NCBI RefSeq assembly: GCF_018130385.1
Contig: NZ_JAFCLU010000010.1
Coordinates: forward strand, 124,001 to 188,000
DNA from: Bradyrhizobium sp. AUGA SZCCT0283
GTDB taxonomy: Bacteria > Pseudomonadota > Alphaproteobacteria > Rhizobiales > Xanthobacteraceae
Direction of reading: 5' to 3'
Length of the DNA: 64,000 nt
The notes beneath the pieces were generated by a model. The model was not told where the DNA came from and did not search any database. It saw only the letters and a program-made list of their open reading frames with translations. The translations under genes were made by a program, and so were the position numbers. This document shows positions 8,242-16,965 of this stretch, one piece after another; positions within the stretch are counted from its first letter, which is position 1; each line of letters starts with the position of its first letter.

Positions 8242-9157
8242 TCCCCGCGCCGCGCTCGCCGCCACTCCGGTCGGCGCAAAACCCGCCGCCACCCATTTCG
8301 CAGGCGCCGAATATGCGAAATTCTACGAAATGCCGCCGACTGATGATCAGAACGGTGCGCGCACCTGGTATGCCCGCGGCCAGAACTTCATCATCGCCTA
8401 TAGCGACGCCGACAAGGGCGCGGTGCTGAGCCGGGCCAACCAACCCGACGAATATGTCGTGCTGCTTCCCGATCCGGGGGCGGGCGCCGAGATCGTGTGG
8501 GGCAACGAGCGCGTGGTCGTTGGCGGTCACTCCATCAGTTTCGTGCCGGCCGGCGTAAGCTCCGTTACGCTGCTCGGCGCGGCCAAGGTCGTGCGCATGA
8601 TGACGACGCGGTCGGAAGATCTCGCGAAGCGCTGTTCCAACGCCGCATCTTACGCGACGCCGCATCCCAACTTGCCGCCGTTCGAGCCGTGGCCGGAGGC
8701 AAGCGGTGGGGCGAAGATACGCACCTACAGTCTCGACGTCGCGGCAACGCCCGGCCGGTTCGGCCGGATCTTCCGCTGCTCGACCTTCATGGTAAATTTC
8801 CTCGAGCCGAAAAACGGTCCGCGCGACCCGAGCAAGATGTCGCCGCATCACCATGACGATTTCGAGCAATGCTCGCTGGCGCTGGCCGGCACCTTCATTC
8901 ATCACCTGCGCTGGCCATGGACGACCGACATGGCGCAGTGGCGCGACGACGATCACGAAAGCTGCGGATCGCCCTCGATTGCCGTAATCCCGCCGCCCTC
9001 CATTCACACCTCGCAGGCCATGGATCCCAAGCTCAATATTCTCGTCGACATCTTCTGCCCGCCGCGCATGGATTTCTCGGCCAAGCCGGGCTGGGTGCTG
9101 AACGAAGACGAATATCCGATGCCCGCGCAAACCCCCGCCGGTAAGTCCGCCGCCTGA
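8216..9157 (+). CDS. Bicupin-like protein of unknown function
   Basis: The 313-residue protein overlaps the end of the aldolase gene; an internal ATG at 8225 is an alternative start. The second half contains a cupin motif 1 (PHHHDDFEQCSLALAGTF, with HxH, Glu and Gly in the expected order at about residues 203-220) and a motif 2 (AVIPPPSIHTS at about 258-268). The first half looks like a degenerate cupin with GGHSISFVPAGVSSVTL. This suggests a metal-binding isomerase, dioxygenase or hydrolase-like bicupin acting in the cytoplasm. I do not recognise the specific family. Its position between an aldolase and a DUF6282 hydrolase implies a step in the same degradation pathway. Confidence 0.75.
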   Translation: MAHMYHSTDPRAALAATPVGAKPAATHFAGAEYAKFYEMPPTDDQNGARTWYARGQNFIIAYSDADKGAVLSRANQPDEYVVLLPDPGAGAEIVWGNERVVVGGHSISFVPAGVSSVTLLGAAKVVRMMTTRSEDLAKRCSNAASYATPHPNLPPFEPWPEASGGAKIRTYSLDVAATPGRFGRIFRCSTFMVNFLEPKNGPRDPSKMSPHHHDDFEQCSLALAGTFIHHLRWPWTTDMAQWRDDDHESCGSPSIAVIPPPSIHTSQAMDPKLNILVDIFCPPRMDFSAKPGWVLNEDEYPMPAQTPAGKSAA

Positions 9158-9181
9158 CGCGTAACCGAAAGGGTTCTGACC

Positions 9182-10153
9182 ATGGCCGACAGACAAATGT
9201 CCTATCCGGACACCGTGCCGCTGCCGCCGTTGTCGCGAGCAGCCGAGGTCGCCGAGCTTCTGGTCGGCGCGATCGATCTGCACTGCCATAGCGGTCCGGC
9301 GGCCATGCCGCGCATCCTCGATCATCACGAGGAGCTGCTCGATGCGGCGGAAGCGAAATTCCGCGCCGTGCTCTACAAGGATCACTTCTATGCCGGCATG
9401 GCGCATGCGATCCTTTTGCAGAAGCTGTTCCCCGAAACCAACGTAAAACTGTTCTCGGGTATCGTGCTGAACAATGCGTCGGGTGGCATCAACCCCCACG
9501 CCGTCGACCACGCCATCAAGCTCGGCGCCAGGATCGTCTGGATGCCGACGCTGTCGGCAGCCAACCATATCGAAGCGATGGCGAAGGGAAACTCGACCTT
9601 TCCAAAAACCTCGCAGAAGATGCTCGATCCGATTCCGCTTTCGGCGCTCGACGCCAACGGCAAGCTCACGGACGACACGAAGAAGGTCATCGACCTCATT
9701 GCGGAGGCAGATATCATCCTGGCCGGCGGGCATCTGCCGGCGAGCGAACTGCACATACTGTTTGACGAGGCGGCGCGGCGCGGCGTCAAGAAGATGATGG
9801 TCAATCATCCGACCTACATCGTCGGCTGCAGCGACATGGATATTCGCCAGCTCGTCGCGCGCGGCGTCAAGATGGAACATTCGATCTGCATGTTCATCGA
9901 AGGCAAATCCCTGAAGTACAGCCCGGATGATCTCGCGCACCTGATCGAGGTGGCCGGCGTCGACAACACGATCCTGTCGTCCGACCTCGGCCTGCAGGGC
10001 TCGCAGCGTCCGGTCGATGGTTTTCGCAGCATCACGCAGATTCTGCTCGATCTGCAAATGACACGGCCTGCGATCAGGAAGCTCATCAGCGACAACGCGG
10101 CACGATTCCTGAACCTTCCTGTGAGCCAGTCGGCTGCGCAGGACGCTGCATAA
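9182..10153 (+). CDS. DUF6282 family protein (amidohydrolase/PHP-like metal hydrolase)
   Basis: The 323-residue protein carries DLHCHSGP at residues 32-39, a metal-binding signature of amidohydrolase or PHP folds. Further metal-ligand candidates are GGHLPASELH, VNHPTYIVG and SSDLGLQG, in the order expected for a TIM-barrel hydrolase. I recall this family as DUF6282. The reaction is unknown; hydrolysis of a lactone or amide is the likely chemistry. It follows the bicupin gene by 24 bases and has a reasonable GG-rich ribosome site (GAAAGGG). The context of aldolase, dehydrogenases and an uptake protein suggests cleavage of an intermediate in catabolism of an organic acid. Confidence 0.78.
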   Translation: MADRQMSYPDTVPLPPLSRAAEVAELLVGAIDLHCHSGPAAMPRILDHHEELLDAAEAKFRAVLYKDHFYAGMAHAILLQKLFPETNVKLFSGIVLNNASGGINPHAVDHAIKLGARIVWMPTLSAANHIEAMAKGNSTFPKTSQKMLDPIPLSALDANGKLTDDTKKVIDLIAEADIILAGGHLPASELHILFDEAARRGVKKMMVNHPTYIVGCSDMDIRQLVARGVKMEHSICMFIEGKSLKYSPDDLAHLIEVAGVDNTILSSDLGLQGSQRPVDGFRSITQILLDLQMTRPAIRKLISDNAARFLNLPVSQSAAQDAA

Positions 10154-10208
10154 CAAACGCGTACAAAGACCGCGAAAAGCGGCGCGCACTATTGGGAGGA
10201 GGCCGATC

Positions 10209-11288
10209 ATGAATCGCCGGAGAAGCCATTTGAAGGGCTGGAAGCAGTTGCAGCCGTTTGCAGCGGTATTGTTGCTTGCCGGACTAAGCCATGCGGCCCT
10301 CGCGGAAGAGGGGCGCAAACCGTCGAAACCACCGATCATCCTGGAATCGACGGGCGCGTATGAAGTGGGCGGCAAGGTCATCGCCAAGCCCGGCGATCCC
10401 AGCCAGACGCTCTCCTGCGACCATGGTTACGTCGAATATTTCATCCCCGCGAAAAGGCGCAGCGTCGGCCTGATCATGTGGCACAGTTCCAGCACGAAGG
10501 TGTGGGAAAACCGCTGGGACGGCGGCGAAGGTTACAAGAGCATTTTCCTGCGCAGGGGATATCCGGTTTACCTGTGGGACGGCCCGCGCGTCGGTCGTGC
10601 GAACTGGAGCTGCGAGCCGATTACCTACACGCCTGATCATTTCGATCAACGTAACTTTGCCGCCTGGCGTTTCGGCCTGACCTATCTCAACTGGCATCCG
10701 GGCCTGCAGTTTCCGACTGCCGACAAGGAAGCCTGGAACCAGGCGACGCGTGCCCGTTACGACGAGTTCGACACGCTTGAGAATGCATTGCTGCAGGCGG
10801 AGGCCGGCGGCCAGGCCATCGACAAGATCGGCCCTGTTATTGCCGTCACCAATTCCGCAGGCGGCTGGCGCGCGCTGTTGTCGGCACTGAAGGCAAAGAG
10901 CGACAACATGAAGGGCATCGTGGCCTACGAAACCCCGGGCTTCGTCTTCCCGGAAGGCGAGGGGCCCGAGCCCAAGCCGGATGCACCGTACGGTCCCAAT
11001 TCCGTGCCGCTGGCCGAATTCAAGAAGCTGACGAAGTTTCCGATCCAGATGGTGTTCGGCGACTACACCGACACGCGTCCGATCTGGGCGGCCTCGGTCA
11101 AGGTGGCGCGGACCTTCTGCGATATCGTCAATCGTCACGGTGGAGATTGCGAGGTGTTGCTGCTGTCAGATGCGGGTCTGCGCGGCAACACGCACATCGC
11201 CTTTGCCGATCTCAACAACGAAGCCGTTGCGGACGAATTGTCAAAATGGCTGCAACGCAAGGGCCTGGACAAGTTTGCTGCAGAATAA
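10209..11288 (+). CDS. Secreted alpha/beta-fold hydrolase
   Basis: The gene encodes 359 residues with a signal peptide (hydrophobic FAAVLLLAGLSHAALA, likely cleaved near residue 32). The mature part has an alpha/beta hydrolase fold: HSSSTKVWENRW near the oxyanion region, a nucleophile elbow TNSAGGW with Ser216, and a late SDAGLRGNTHIAFAD segment holding a candidate catalytic His. It probably hydrolyses an ester in the periplasm before uptake by the neighbouring TctC-type protein. GGAGGAGG lies 8 bases upstream of the ATG. Cysteines at several sites may form disulfides. The natural ester is unknown. Confidence 0.8.
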   Translation: MNRRRSHLKGWKQLQPFAAVLLLAGLSHAALAEEGRKPSKPPIILESTGAYEVGGKVIAKPGDPSQTLSCDHGYVEYFIPAKRRSVGLIMWHSSSTKVWENRWDGGEGYKSIFLRRGYPVYLWDGPRVGRANWSCEPITYTPDHFDQRNFAAWRFGLTYLNWHPGLQFPTADKEAWNQATRARYDEFDTLENALLQAEAGGQAIDKIGPVIAVTNSAGGWRALLSALKAKSDNMKGIVAYETPGFVFPEGEGPEPKPDAPYGPNSVPLAEFKKLTKFPIQMVFGDYTDTRPIWAASVKVARTFCDIVNRHGGDCEVLLLSDAGLRGNTHIAFADLNNEAVADELSKWLQRKGLDKFAAE

Positions 11289-11328
11289 GCGCTGGTGCCA
11301 ACGCGGACTTACACCATTCGGAGGAAAC

Positions 11329-12297
11329 ATGCGCCTGCTCTCTTTCGGCCTCCTGGGCCTCGCACTTGCTATTGCGCCGTGTCACCACGCCGTTGCGCAG
11401 GAGTGGCCGAACCGCCCGGTCACCCTGGTCGTGCCGTTCCCGGCCGGCGCCGCCGTCGATACCCTTGCGCGCGCCGTTGCGCACGCACTGGGCGAAGATT
11501 TTGGCAAGCAGTTCATCGTCGAAAACCGTGCGGGAGCGGGCGGCAATCTCGGCGGGACGGCTGTCGCCAGGGCGGCTGCTGACGGCCATACGTGGCTGTT
11601 CGGGACGCCGGCGCCGATCGCGCTCAACAAGTTCATGTACAAGGGCCTGGCTTACGACTCCGAGCGGGATTTCATGCCGGTCGTGCTCGTTGCCAAGTCG
11701 CCCCTGATCATTGCGGCGACACCAGACTTTCCGGCGAAGACGCTTCCCGAGCTGATCGCCTATGCCAAACAGAACCCGGGCAAGGTCAATGTCGGCCATC
11801 CCGGCAACGGAACGCTCGGACATATTACTTCAGCGCTGATCCAGCAGTTTGCCGGCGTGGAGATGACGCATGTGCCTTATCGCGGCTCGGCGCCGCTGAT
11901 CACGGACCTGCTGGGGGGACAAGTCAACGTCGCCATGGATTTCATGCCGACCTATCTGCCGCTGGTGGCCGAGCGCAAGATCCGCGCGCTGGCGGTGACG
12001 ACGAGCCGGCGTGTCGCGCAACTGCCTGATGTGCCGACGGTGCAGGAAGCCGGCTTTAGGGGATTCGAGGCGACCGCGTGGTACGCGATCGTAGCTCCTA
12101 CCGGTACGCCGCCTGACATCGTGAGCAAGGTGAACCATGCGGTGAATGTCTTCCTGAAAAGCGACAAGGGCAGGACCATCCTCGAGCAAAATTCGCTGCA
12201 GGGCGTCGGCGGTTCACCTGATGACCTCAAGGCGTTCATCGACGGCGAACGCGCCAAATGGCGCCCCGTGATCGAAGCCGCAAAGATCACGATGTGA
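11329..12297 (+). CDS. Tripartite tricarboxylate transporter substrate-binding protein (TctC/Bug family)
   Basis: The 322-residue protein begins with a signal peptide ending near HAVAQ and continues with the Bug-family opening EWPNRPVTLVVPFPAGAAVD. The mid-region VGHPGNGTLGHITSALI and VPYRGSAPLITDLLGGQV are characteristic. It should bind an organic or aromatic acid in the periplasm. No TctA or TctB membrane genes lie in the window, a common situation in betaproteobacteria and bradyrhizobia where Bug proteins are encoded apart from permeases. The ATG at 11329 is preceded by GGAGGAAAC. Its neighbours, a secreted hydrolase and two dehydrogenases, suggest a released acid is imported and oxidised. 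Confidence 0.9.
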   Translation: MRLLSFGLLGLALAIAPCHHAVAQEWPNRPVTLVVPFPAGAAVDTLARAVAHALGEDFGKQFIVENRAGAGGNLGGTAVARAAADGHTWLFGTPAPIALNKFMYKGLAYDSERDFMPVVLVAKSPLIIAATPDFPAKTLPELIAYAKQNPGKVNVGHPGNGTLGHITSALIQQFAGVEMTHVPYRGSAPLITDLLGGQVNVAMDFMPTYLPLVAERKIRALAVTTSRRVAQLPDVPTVQEAGFRGFEATAWYAIVAPTGTPPDIVSKVNHAVNVFLKSDKGRTILEQNSLQGVGGSPDDLKAFIDGERAKWRPVIEAAKITM

Positions 12298-12310
12298 GGT
12301 AGCTGCGAGA

Positions 12311-13072
12311 ATGCCTGGTATTGAAATTCCCGCGCTTTCGGTCCCGAAGATCGCGCTCGTGACGGGTGGCAACAGCGGTATCGGCAGGGCAACTGCCGCG
12401 CGCCTTGCCGCCATGGGGTCTGCCGTCGTGGTCGGTTACAACAGCCGCCGCGCGCAGGCCGAAGAGGTGGTCGGGGGCTTGCAAGGCAGCCGCCATCTCG
12501 CCATGCGCATCGCGATCGACGATCCGGCCTCCATCTCCGAAGCCGCGGTGGCCGTGGACCAGCAGTACGGGCGGCTCGATGTGCTGGTCAATTGCGGAGG
12601 CGCCACCACCCCTGTGCCCGCCAATGTTCTCCAGGGCTTGACCGACGATATCTTCGACCGGACCGTTTCGCTCAATCTGCGCGGGCCATTCGCCATGGTT
12701 CGCGCCTTCCGGCCTCTGCTGGAGCGCGGCAGTGGCGCGGCCATCGTGAACATTTCGTCGATTGCGGCGCGCACGGGCCTGGGCAGCAGCCTGGCCTATC
12801 TGGCAGCAAAGGCGGGCGTCGACGCGCTCACAATCGCGCTGGCGAAAGTGCTTGCGCCGAAAATCCGTGTGTTCTCCGTCTCGCCGGCCGGTGTGGATAC
12901 GGATTTCGTCGCCGGCCGGACCCGTGAACAGTTGCAGAAGATCGCGGAAAAGCTCCCGCTGGCCCATGTCACCATGCCCGATGATGTCGCAAGGGCGGTG
13001 CTTGCCTGCATTGTCAACCTGACCAGTTCGACGGGAATCGTGCTGCCGGTGGACGAGGGCAGGCACCTCTAG
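12311..13072 (+). CDS. Short-chain dehydrogenase/reductase (SDR)
   Basis: This 253-residue classical SDR has the NAD(P) motif TGGNSGIG near residues 18-25, NCGGA in the NNAG position, NISS with the catalytic Ser, and YLAAK as the YxxxK motif. All catalytic residues are in place. It likely oxidises an alcohol or dihydrodiol, or reduces a ketone, in the pathway encoded by the surrounding operon. It starts 13 bases after the TctC-type gene and precedes an aldehyde dehydrogenase, so an alcohol-to-aldehyde-to-acid sequence is plausible but inferred only from order. Confidence 0.88.
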   Translation: MPGIEIPALSVPKIALVTGGNSGIGRATAARLAAMGSAVVVGYNSRRAQAEEVVGGLQGSRHLAMRIAIDDPASISEAAVAVDQQYGRLDVLVNCGGATTPVPANVLQGLTDDIFDRTVSLNLRGPFAMVRAFRPLLERGSGAAIVNISSIAARTGLGSSLAYLAAKAGVDALTIALAKVLAPKIRVFSVSPAGVDTDFVAGRTREQLQKIAEKLPLAHVTMPDDVARAVLACIVNLTSSTGIVLPVDEGRHL

Positions 13073-13120
13073 AAACACACCGCAAACGGTGGCGCGGCGA
13101 AACGTCGGGGACGGGAAACA

Positions 13121-14539
13121 ATGGAAAAATTGAAATTCTACATCGACGGCGCCTGGGTGGATCCAACCACGCCATCAACGCTTGGAATAATCAACCCCGC
13201 GACGGAAGAGACGTTCGCTCAGATCAGCCTGGGCTCGCGGTCCGATGTGGACCGGGCCGCCAAGGCAGCGCGCCGCGCTTTCGCGGCATATTCCGTAACC
13301 AGCGTCGAGCAGCGTCTGGCGTGGCTTCAGAAGATCATCGAGGGTTTCCGGGCGCGCCTGCCGGAACTGGCGCGGATAATGACCCTGGAGATGGGTGCGC
13401 CGATCACGTTTGCGACCCAGCGTCAGGCAACGGTCGCGCTGTTTCATTTCGAAGAAGCCGCGCGCGTGCTTGCGAACTACACGTTCGAGGAGCGGATGGG
13501 AAACGGGATCGTCCGCCGCGAACCGATCGGTGTCTGCGGGTTGATCACGCCATGGAACTGGCCGCTGAACCAGGTTGCCTCCAAGGTCGCACCGGCGCTT
13601 GCCACCGGCTGCACCGTCGTCCTGAAACCCAGCGAGATCGCGCCGCTCAGCGCGATGTTGTTTGCGGAGATCGTCGACGACGCGGGCCTCCCGGCAGGCG
13701 TCTTCAATCTCGTCAATGGCGACGGGCCCACGGTGGGCGAGGCGATCGCCGCTCACCCAGAGATCGACATGGTGTCGTTCACCGGATCGACGGCGGCCGG
13801 CGTAAGGGTGGCCAAGCTTGCGGCGGATACGGTCAAGCGCGTCGCGCAGGAACTGGGCGGCAAGTCCGCCAACATCATCCTTGCCGATGCCGACCTCAAA
13901 ACCGCCGTGACCGAGGGCGTTCACGCCTGTTACACGAACAGCGGCCAGAACTGCCAGTCTCCCACGCGCATGCTGATCCCTCGCGCGCAGCGGGACGCGG
14001 CATTCGCAGCCGCGCGCGAGGCCGTCGACACCATTCGCCTGGGCGACCCGCTCGATCCGGCGTCCACCATGGGACCGCTGGTGAGCCAGGTGCAGTTTGA
14101 GAAGGTGCAGGAACTCATCCAGTCCGGCATTGACGAAGGGGCGACGCTGGTGGCCGGCGGAACGGGGCGGCCATCCGAACTCAACCGTGGATACTATGTT
14201 CGCCCGACCGTGTTCGGCGATGTGACGCCGCACATGAAGATTGCGCGTGAGGAAATCTTCGGTCCCGTGCTGTCCATCATAAGCTATGATACCGAGGACG
14301 AGGCGATCGGGATCGCCAACGACACGCCGTTCGGATTGGCGGGTTTTGTGCAGTCCAGCGACCCCGATCGCGCCCGCGCCGTTGCCAACCGCATTCGCGC
14401 CGGGCGCGTCTATCTCAACGGTGCGCCTTTCGACCGCAGCCTGCCCTTTGGTGGCTACAAGCAGTCCGGCAATGGGCGCGAGTTCGGGATTTTTGGATTT
14501 GAAGAATATCTCGAGGTGAAGGCCATACTGGGCCACTAA
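13121..14539 (+). CDS. Aldehyde dehydrogenase, NAD(P)-dependent
   Basis: This is a full-length 472-residue aldehyde dehydrogenase. The oxyanion Asn sits in TPWNWP (Asn146), the general base Glu is in QELGGKS (Glu244), and the nucleophilic Cys is in GQNCQS (Cys278). EEIFGPVLSI and GGYKQSGNGRE follow as expected. It converts an aldehyde to an acid in the cytoplasm. The ATG at 13121 has GGGGACGGG upstream. The gene closes the rightward run that begins with the aldolase and could remove the aldehyde released by that enzyme. It converges with the AraC-type regulator gene, with 13 bases between them. Confidence 0.93.
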   Translation: MEKLKFYIDGAWVDPTTPSTLGIINPATEETFAQISLGSRSDVDRAAKAARRAFAAYSVTSVEQRLAWLQKIIEGFRARLPELARIMTLEMGAPITFATQRQATVALFHFEEAARVLANYTFEERMGNGIVRREPIGVCGLITPWNWPLNQVASKVAPALATGCTVVLKPSEIAPLSAMLFAEIVDDAGLPAGVFNLVNGDGPTVGEAIAAHPEIDMVSFTGSTAAGVRVAKLAADTVKRVAQELGGKSANIILADADLKTAVTEGVHACYTNSGQNCQSPTRMLIPRAQRDAAFAAAREAVDTIRLGDPLDPASTMGPLVSQVQFEKVQELIQSGIDEGATLVAGGTGRPSELNRGYYVRPTVFGDVTPHMKIAREEIFGPVLSIISYDTEDEAIGIANDTPFGLAGFVQSSDPDRARAVANRIRAGRVYLNGAPFDRSLPFGGYKQSGNGREFGIFGFEEYLEVKAILGH

Positions 14540-14552
14540 GACTGGGAGACGC

Positions 14553-15482
14553 TCAAGCGACAGGACGGAAATGTCCGGGCGGATGTTTCGTATCGCGGCG
14601 GATCAGCCGGCGAAGCGTGGAAGGCTCGGCATAGCCGACCTGCCGCGCGATCTCGTCGACCGACAGTCGCGTGGTCTCAAGCAGCAATCGTGCGGTCTCC
14701 AGCCTGATCCGTTGCACGAACTGAATTGGTGAAATGCCGCAGGTCGCCGCAATGCGCCGGGCAAATGTCCGTGGCGCCAGCGCGACGGCTTCCGCCAGCT
14801 CCTCGATCGCAAAGTCGCGCGCGATGTTGTCGCGCACCCATTTCTCGGCCTTGGCTATCCTGGGGTCCTGGCTCGCCAGATAGGTAATCGCCATGAATGG
14901 CGCCTGGGAGCGCCGCTCATCGAGCAGGAGATAGTTGGCGCAGGCCTTCGCCAGGCTTGGCCCGGCGAACCGGCCGACAACCGCAAGCATCAGGTCCATC
15001 TGCGCCATGGCCGCGCCGCCGGTCGCGATCGGCCAATCGGCGACGACCATCTGCTCGGTCAGCAGTTCGACTGCGGGATAGCGCTGCCGAAACAGCGGCG
15101 CGAACCACCATGTCGTGGTCGCCCGGCGGCCGTCGAGTAAGCCAGTTTCCGCCAGCAGGAAAGTGCTCGCGCAGGACGCGGCCAGCATGGCTCCGGTCGC
15201 GTGCGCTCGCGTCAGCATGTCGACCGCGCGCCGGCACATCGGGCTCTTCAACTTCGTCTCCAGTTCTCCTGCCGACGGCGTTCCAAGACCGGGGACGATG
15301 ACGAGCTCGATTCCGCGCAGATCGACGCTACTGCGGCGGGATCCGCAACGCACCGTCATAACCTTGAATGGCGGAAGGCCCTTCGCAGCGCCGATCCGGT
15401 TGGCGGTCGCCAATACATCGTGGGTGATGGCCGCGCTCGAGGCCATGCATCTCTCGATCTCGAGAACGGCGACTTTGGTCAT
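14553..15482 (-). CDS. GlxA-family transcriptional regulator (DJ-1/PfpI plus AraC)
   Basis: The 309-residue protein has an N-terminal DJ-1/PfpI-like sensor domain (ELVIVPGLGTPS, AASCASTFLLAETGLLDGR with the nucleophile-elbow Cys, about residues 60-120). A C-terminal AraC DNA-binding domain follows, with two helix-turn-helix units (FAIEELAEAVALAPRTFARR and LSVDEIARQVGYAEPSTLRR). GlxA-type regulators usually activate divergent catabolic genes. The ATG at 15480-15482 is preferred because GGGGA lies upstream and the sensor domain starts there; an upstream in-frame start at 15542 would add 20 residues. The divergent neighbour is a dienelactone-hydrolase gene, with an inverted repeat at 15503-15516 between them. 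Confidence 0.88.
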   Translation of the reverse strand: MTKVAVLEIERCMASSAAITHDVLATANRIGAAKGLPPFKVMTVRCGSRRSSVDLRGIELVIVPGLGTPSAGELETKLKSPMCRRAVDMLTRAHATGAMLAASCASTFLLAETGLLDGRRATTTWWFAPLFRQRYPAVELLTEQMVVADWPIATGGAAMAQMDLMLAVVGRFAGPSLAKACANYLLLDERRSQAPFMAITYLASQDPRIAKAEKWVRDNIARDFAIEELAEAVALAPRTFARRIAATCGISPIQFVQRIRLETARLLLETTRLSVDEIARQVGYAEPSTLRRLIRRDTKHPPGHFRPVA

Positions 15483-15502
15483 GTCAAAAAATCCCCGATA
15501 AA

Positions 15503-15516
15503 TGTCAATTTTGACA
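15503..15516. promoter_or_regulatory. Inverted repeat in the GlxA-regulator / dienelactone-hydrolase divergent region
   Basis: TGTCAA-TT-TTGACA is a 6-2-6 inverted repeat 20 bases upstream of the regulator start. The right arm, TTGACA, is also a perfect sigma70 -35 hexamer for rightward transcription, so the element may be both promoter and operator. Confidence 0.45.
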
Positions 15517-15580
15517 CTAGCTCCGAAGCATAGAAATCGCAACGATATCGATAGAGATGCCGGCTGGAGGGATTGCGCCG

Positions 15581-16402
15581 ATGCCGAAACGGTCCATGAA
15601 ACAGGATGATCCGCTCGAGGATTTCAAGTGCCGCGACATCACGCTCGATGGCGTCAGCAAGGTCGTCTACGTGGCCGGCACAGGGCCCGCCGTCATTGTG
15701 ATGACGGAGATGCCGGGCATCAGCCCACATGTCGCGCGATTTGCCCGCTGGGTCCGCGATGCCGGCTTCACCGTCTACATGCCATCGCTGTTCGGCCGCG
15801 ACGGCGCTGTGCCCGGCGCGGAGGAGGGCGCGGCGATCTTTCAGCGCGCTTGCGTGAGCGCCGAGTTTCGCGCTTTGGCTTCAAACGAATCCAGCCCCGT
15901 CACAAAATGGCTCCGGTCGCTGGCGCGATTTGCGCATGGCGAGTGCGGCGGCCCCGGCGTCGGCGCCATCGGGATGTGTTTTACAGGAAACTTCGCGCTG
16001 ACCATGATGCTCGAGCGATCGATGCTGGCGCCGGTGCTCTCGCAGCCGTCGCTGCCGCTGAACAATCCGGCAGGCATTGAAATCGCACCCGACGAAGTCA
16101 AAGCCGTCCGCGAGCGGCTCGAGCGGGAAGATCTGACGGTGCTGGCCTATCGCTTCGCCGGCGACAAGTTCTGCATGGCGCAACGCTTCGCGGCCTATAG
16201 GGGCGCGCTCGGCGACCGCTTCATCGGGCGGGTGCTTCCCGACAGCGCGGCAAACACCGATCTTGCGCCGTTCTTCGAGCGCCACGTCACGACCCCGCAC
16301 AGCGTCGTCACCGCGCACCTGATCGACGAGGCCGGTCAGCCGACGATCGCCGCACGCGACGAGATTTTGGCGTTCTTCAGGCACAGGCTGGCGTCTGCGT
16401 GA
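15581..16402 (+). CDS. Dienelactone hydrolase family protein
   Basis: The 273-residue protein matches the dienelactone hydrolase fold. The nucleophile is Cys133 in GMCFTGNFAL, a Glu is present in MTEMPGI near residue 43, and Asp and His candidates lie in YRFAGDKFC and VVTAHLIDEAG. The Cys rather than Ser nucleophile agrees with true dienelactone-hydrolase relatives. The enzyme would open a lactone in ring-cleavage metabolism or act on a related ester. The ATG at 15581 is chosen because GGAGGG lies 8 bases upstream; in-frame ATGs at 15557 and 15596 are alternatives. It is divergent from a GlxA-type regulator that probably controls it. Confidence 0.83.
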   Translation: MPKRSMKQDDPLEDFKCRDITLDGVSKVVYVAGTGPAVIVMTEMPGISPHVARFARWVRDAGFTVYMPSLFGRDGAVPGAEEGAAIFQRACVSAEFRALASNESSPVTKWLRSLARFAHGECGGPGVGAIGMCFTGNFALTMMLERSMLAPVLSQPSLPLNNPAGIEIAPDEVKAVRERLEREDLTVLAYRFAGDKFCMAQRFAAYRGALGDRFIGRVLPDSAANTDLAPFFERHVTTPHSVVTAHLIDEAGQPTIAARDEILAFFRHRLASA

Positions 16403-16420
16403 AGCGATCACATTTCGGAA

Positions 16421-16948
16421 TCAGGAGTGCTTGTCGAGGCGGCGCTTGAGCAGGGTCAGATGTTGCAGCAGATCCGACTGTGCGACATGTGACAGTTCGC
16501 CGATCAGGGCGATCACCCATTCCTCATGCCGGCGCGCCATCCGGCCGAATTCCTTGGCGCCTTCCTGCGACAGGCTCAAGCGGAAGGTGCGGCGGTCTTC
16601 GGAATCGACCTCGCGATGGATGAAGCCATCGGCTTCCAGCTTCTGCACGAGCGCGGTGATCGCGCCGTTTGAGACCATCAGAAGTTCGGAAACTTCGGAC
16701 ATGGTCGCGCCTGCCGGCCTGCGCGCGAGCTGCGCCAGCAGGTCGAAGCGGGCCAGCGTGGTGTTGAACTCCTTGCGCAGCCGGGCGTTCAGGGCCTTCT
16801 CGATCCGGGTGGCGCAGGAGAGCAGCCGAAGCCAGATGCGCAATTCCAGATGCGCGCCGTCGGATTCGTGCGCCGGCTCGGCCGGCCGCAACGCTTGCCC
16901 GCGCGCGCCTTTTGGGGATCGGGCCTTTCGTTTGACTGTGGCGTCCAT
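16421..16948 (-). CDS. MarR-family transcriptional regulator
   Basis: The 175-residue protein has a basic N-terminal extension and then the MarR winged-helix fold: RFDLLAQLARRPAGATMSEVSELL, VSNGAITALVQKLEADGFI, and the wing DSEDRRTFRLSLSQEG. MarR repressors of aromatic operons commonly release DNA on binding a CoA thioester or free aromatic acid. It is the last gene of the long leftward iorA-to-SDR operon, 17 bases after the SDR. The likely target is the inverted repeat at 24269-24290 in front of iorA, though this is an inference. The paralogue at 46446-46958 shares the same overall layout. Confidence 0.9.
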   Translation of the reverse strand: MDATVKRKARSPKGARGQALRPAEPAHESDGAHLELRIWLRLLSCATRIEKALNARLRKEFNTTLARFDLLAQLARRPAGATMSEVSELLMVSNGAITALVQKLEADGFIHREVDSEDRRTFRLSLSQEGAKEFGRMARRHEEWVIALIGELSHVAQSDLLQHLTLLKRRLDKHS

Positions 16949-16965
16949 GGCTTTGATCTCACCGG

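Noticed and set aside
8192..10387. 731-codon open frame on the minus strand opposite the bicupin and DUF6282 genes
   Set aside because: No recognisable domain, low-complexity Arg/Gly-rich composition, and both plus-strand genes have clear motifs and ribosome sites.
13175..14536. 453-codon minus-strand frame opposite the aldehyde dehydrogenase
   Set aside because: The plus-strand gene is an unambiguous full-length enzyme; the antisense frame is compositional.
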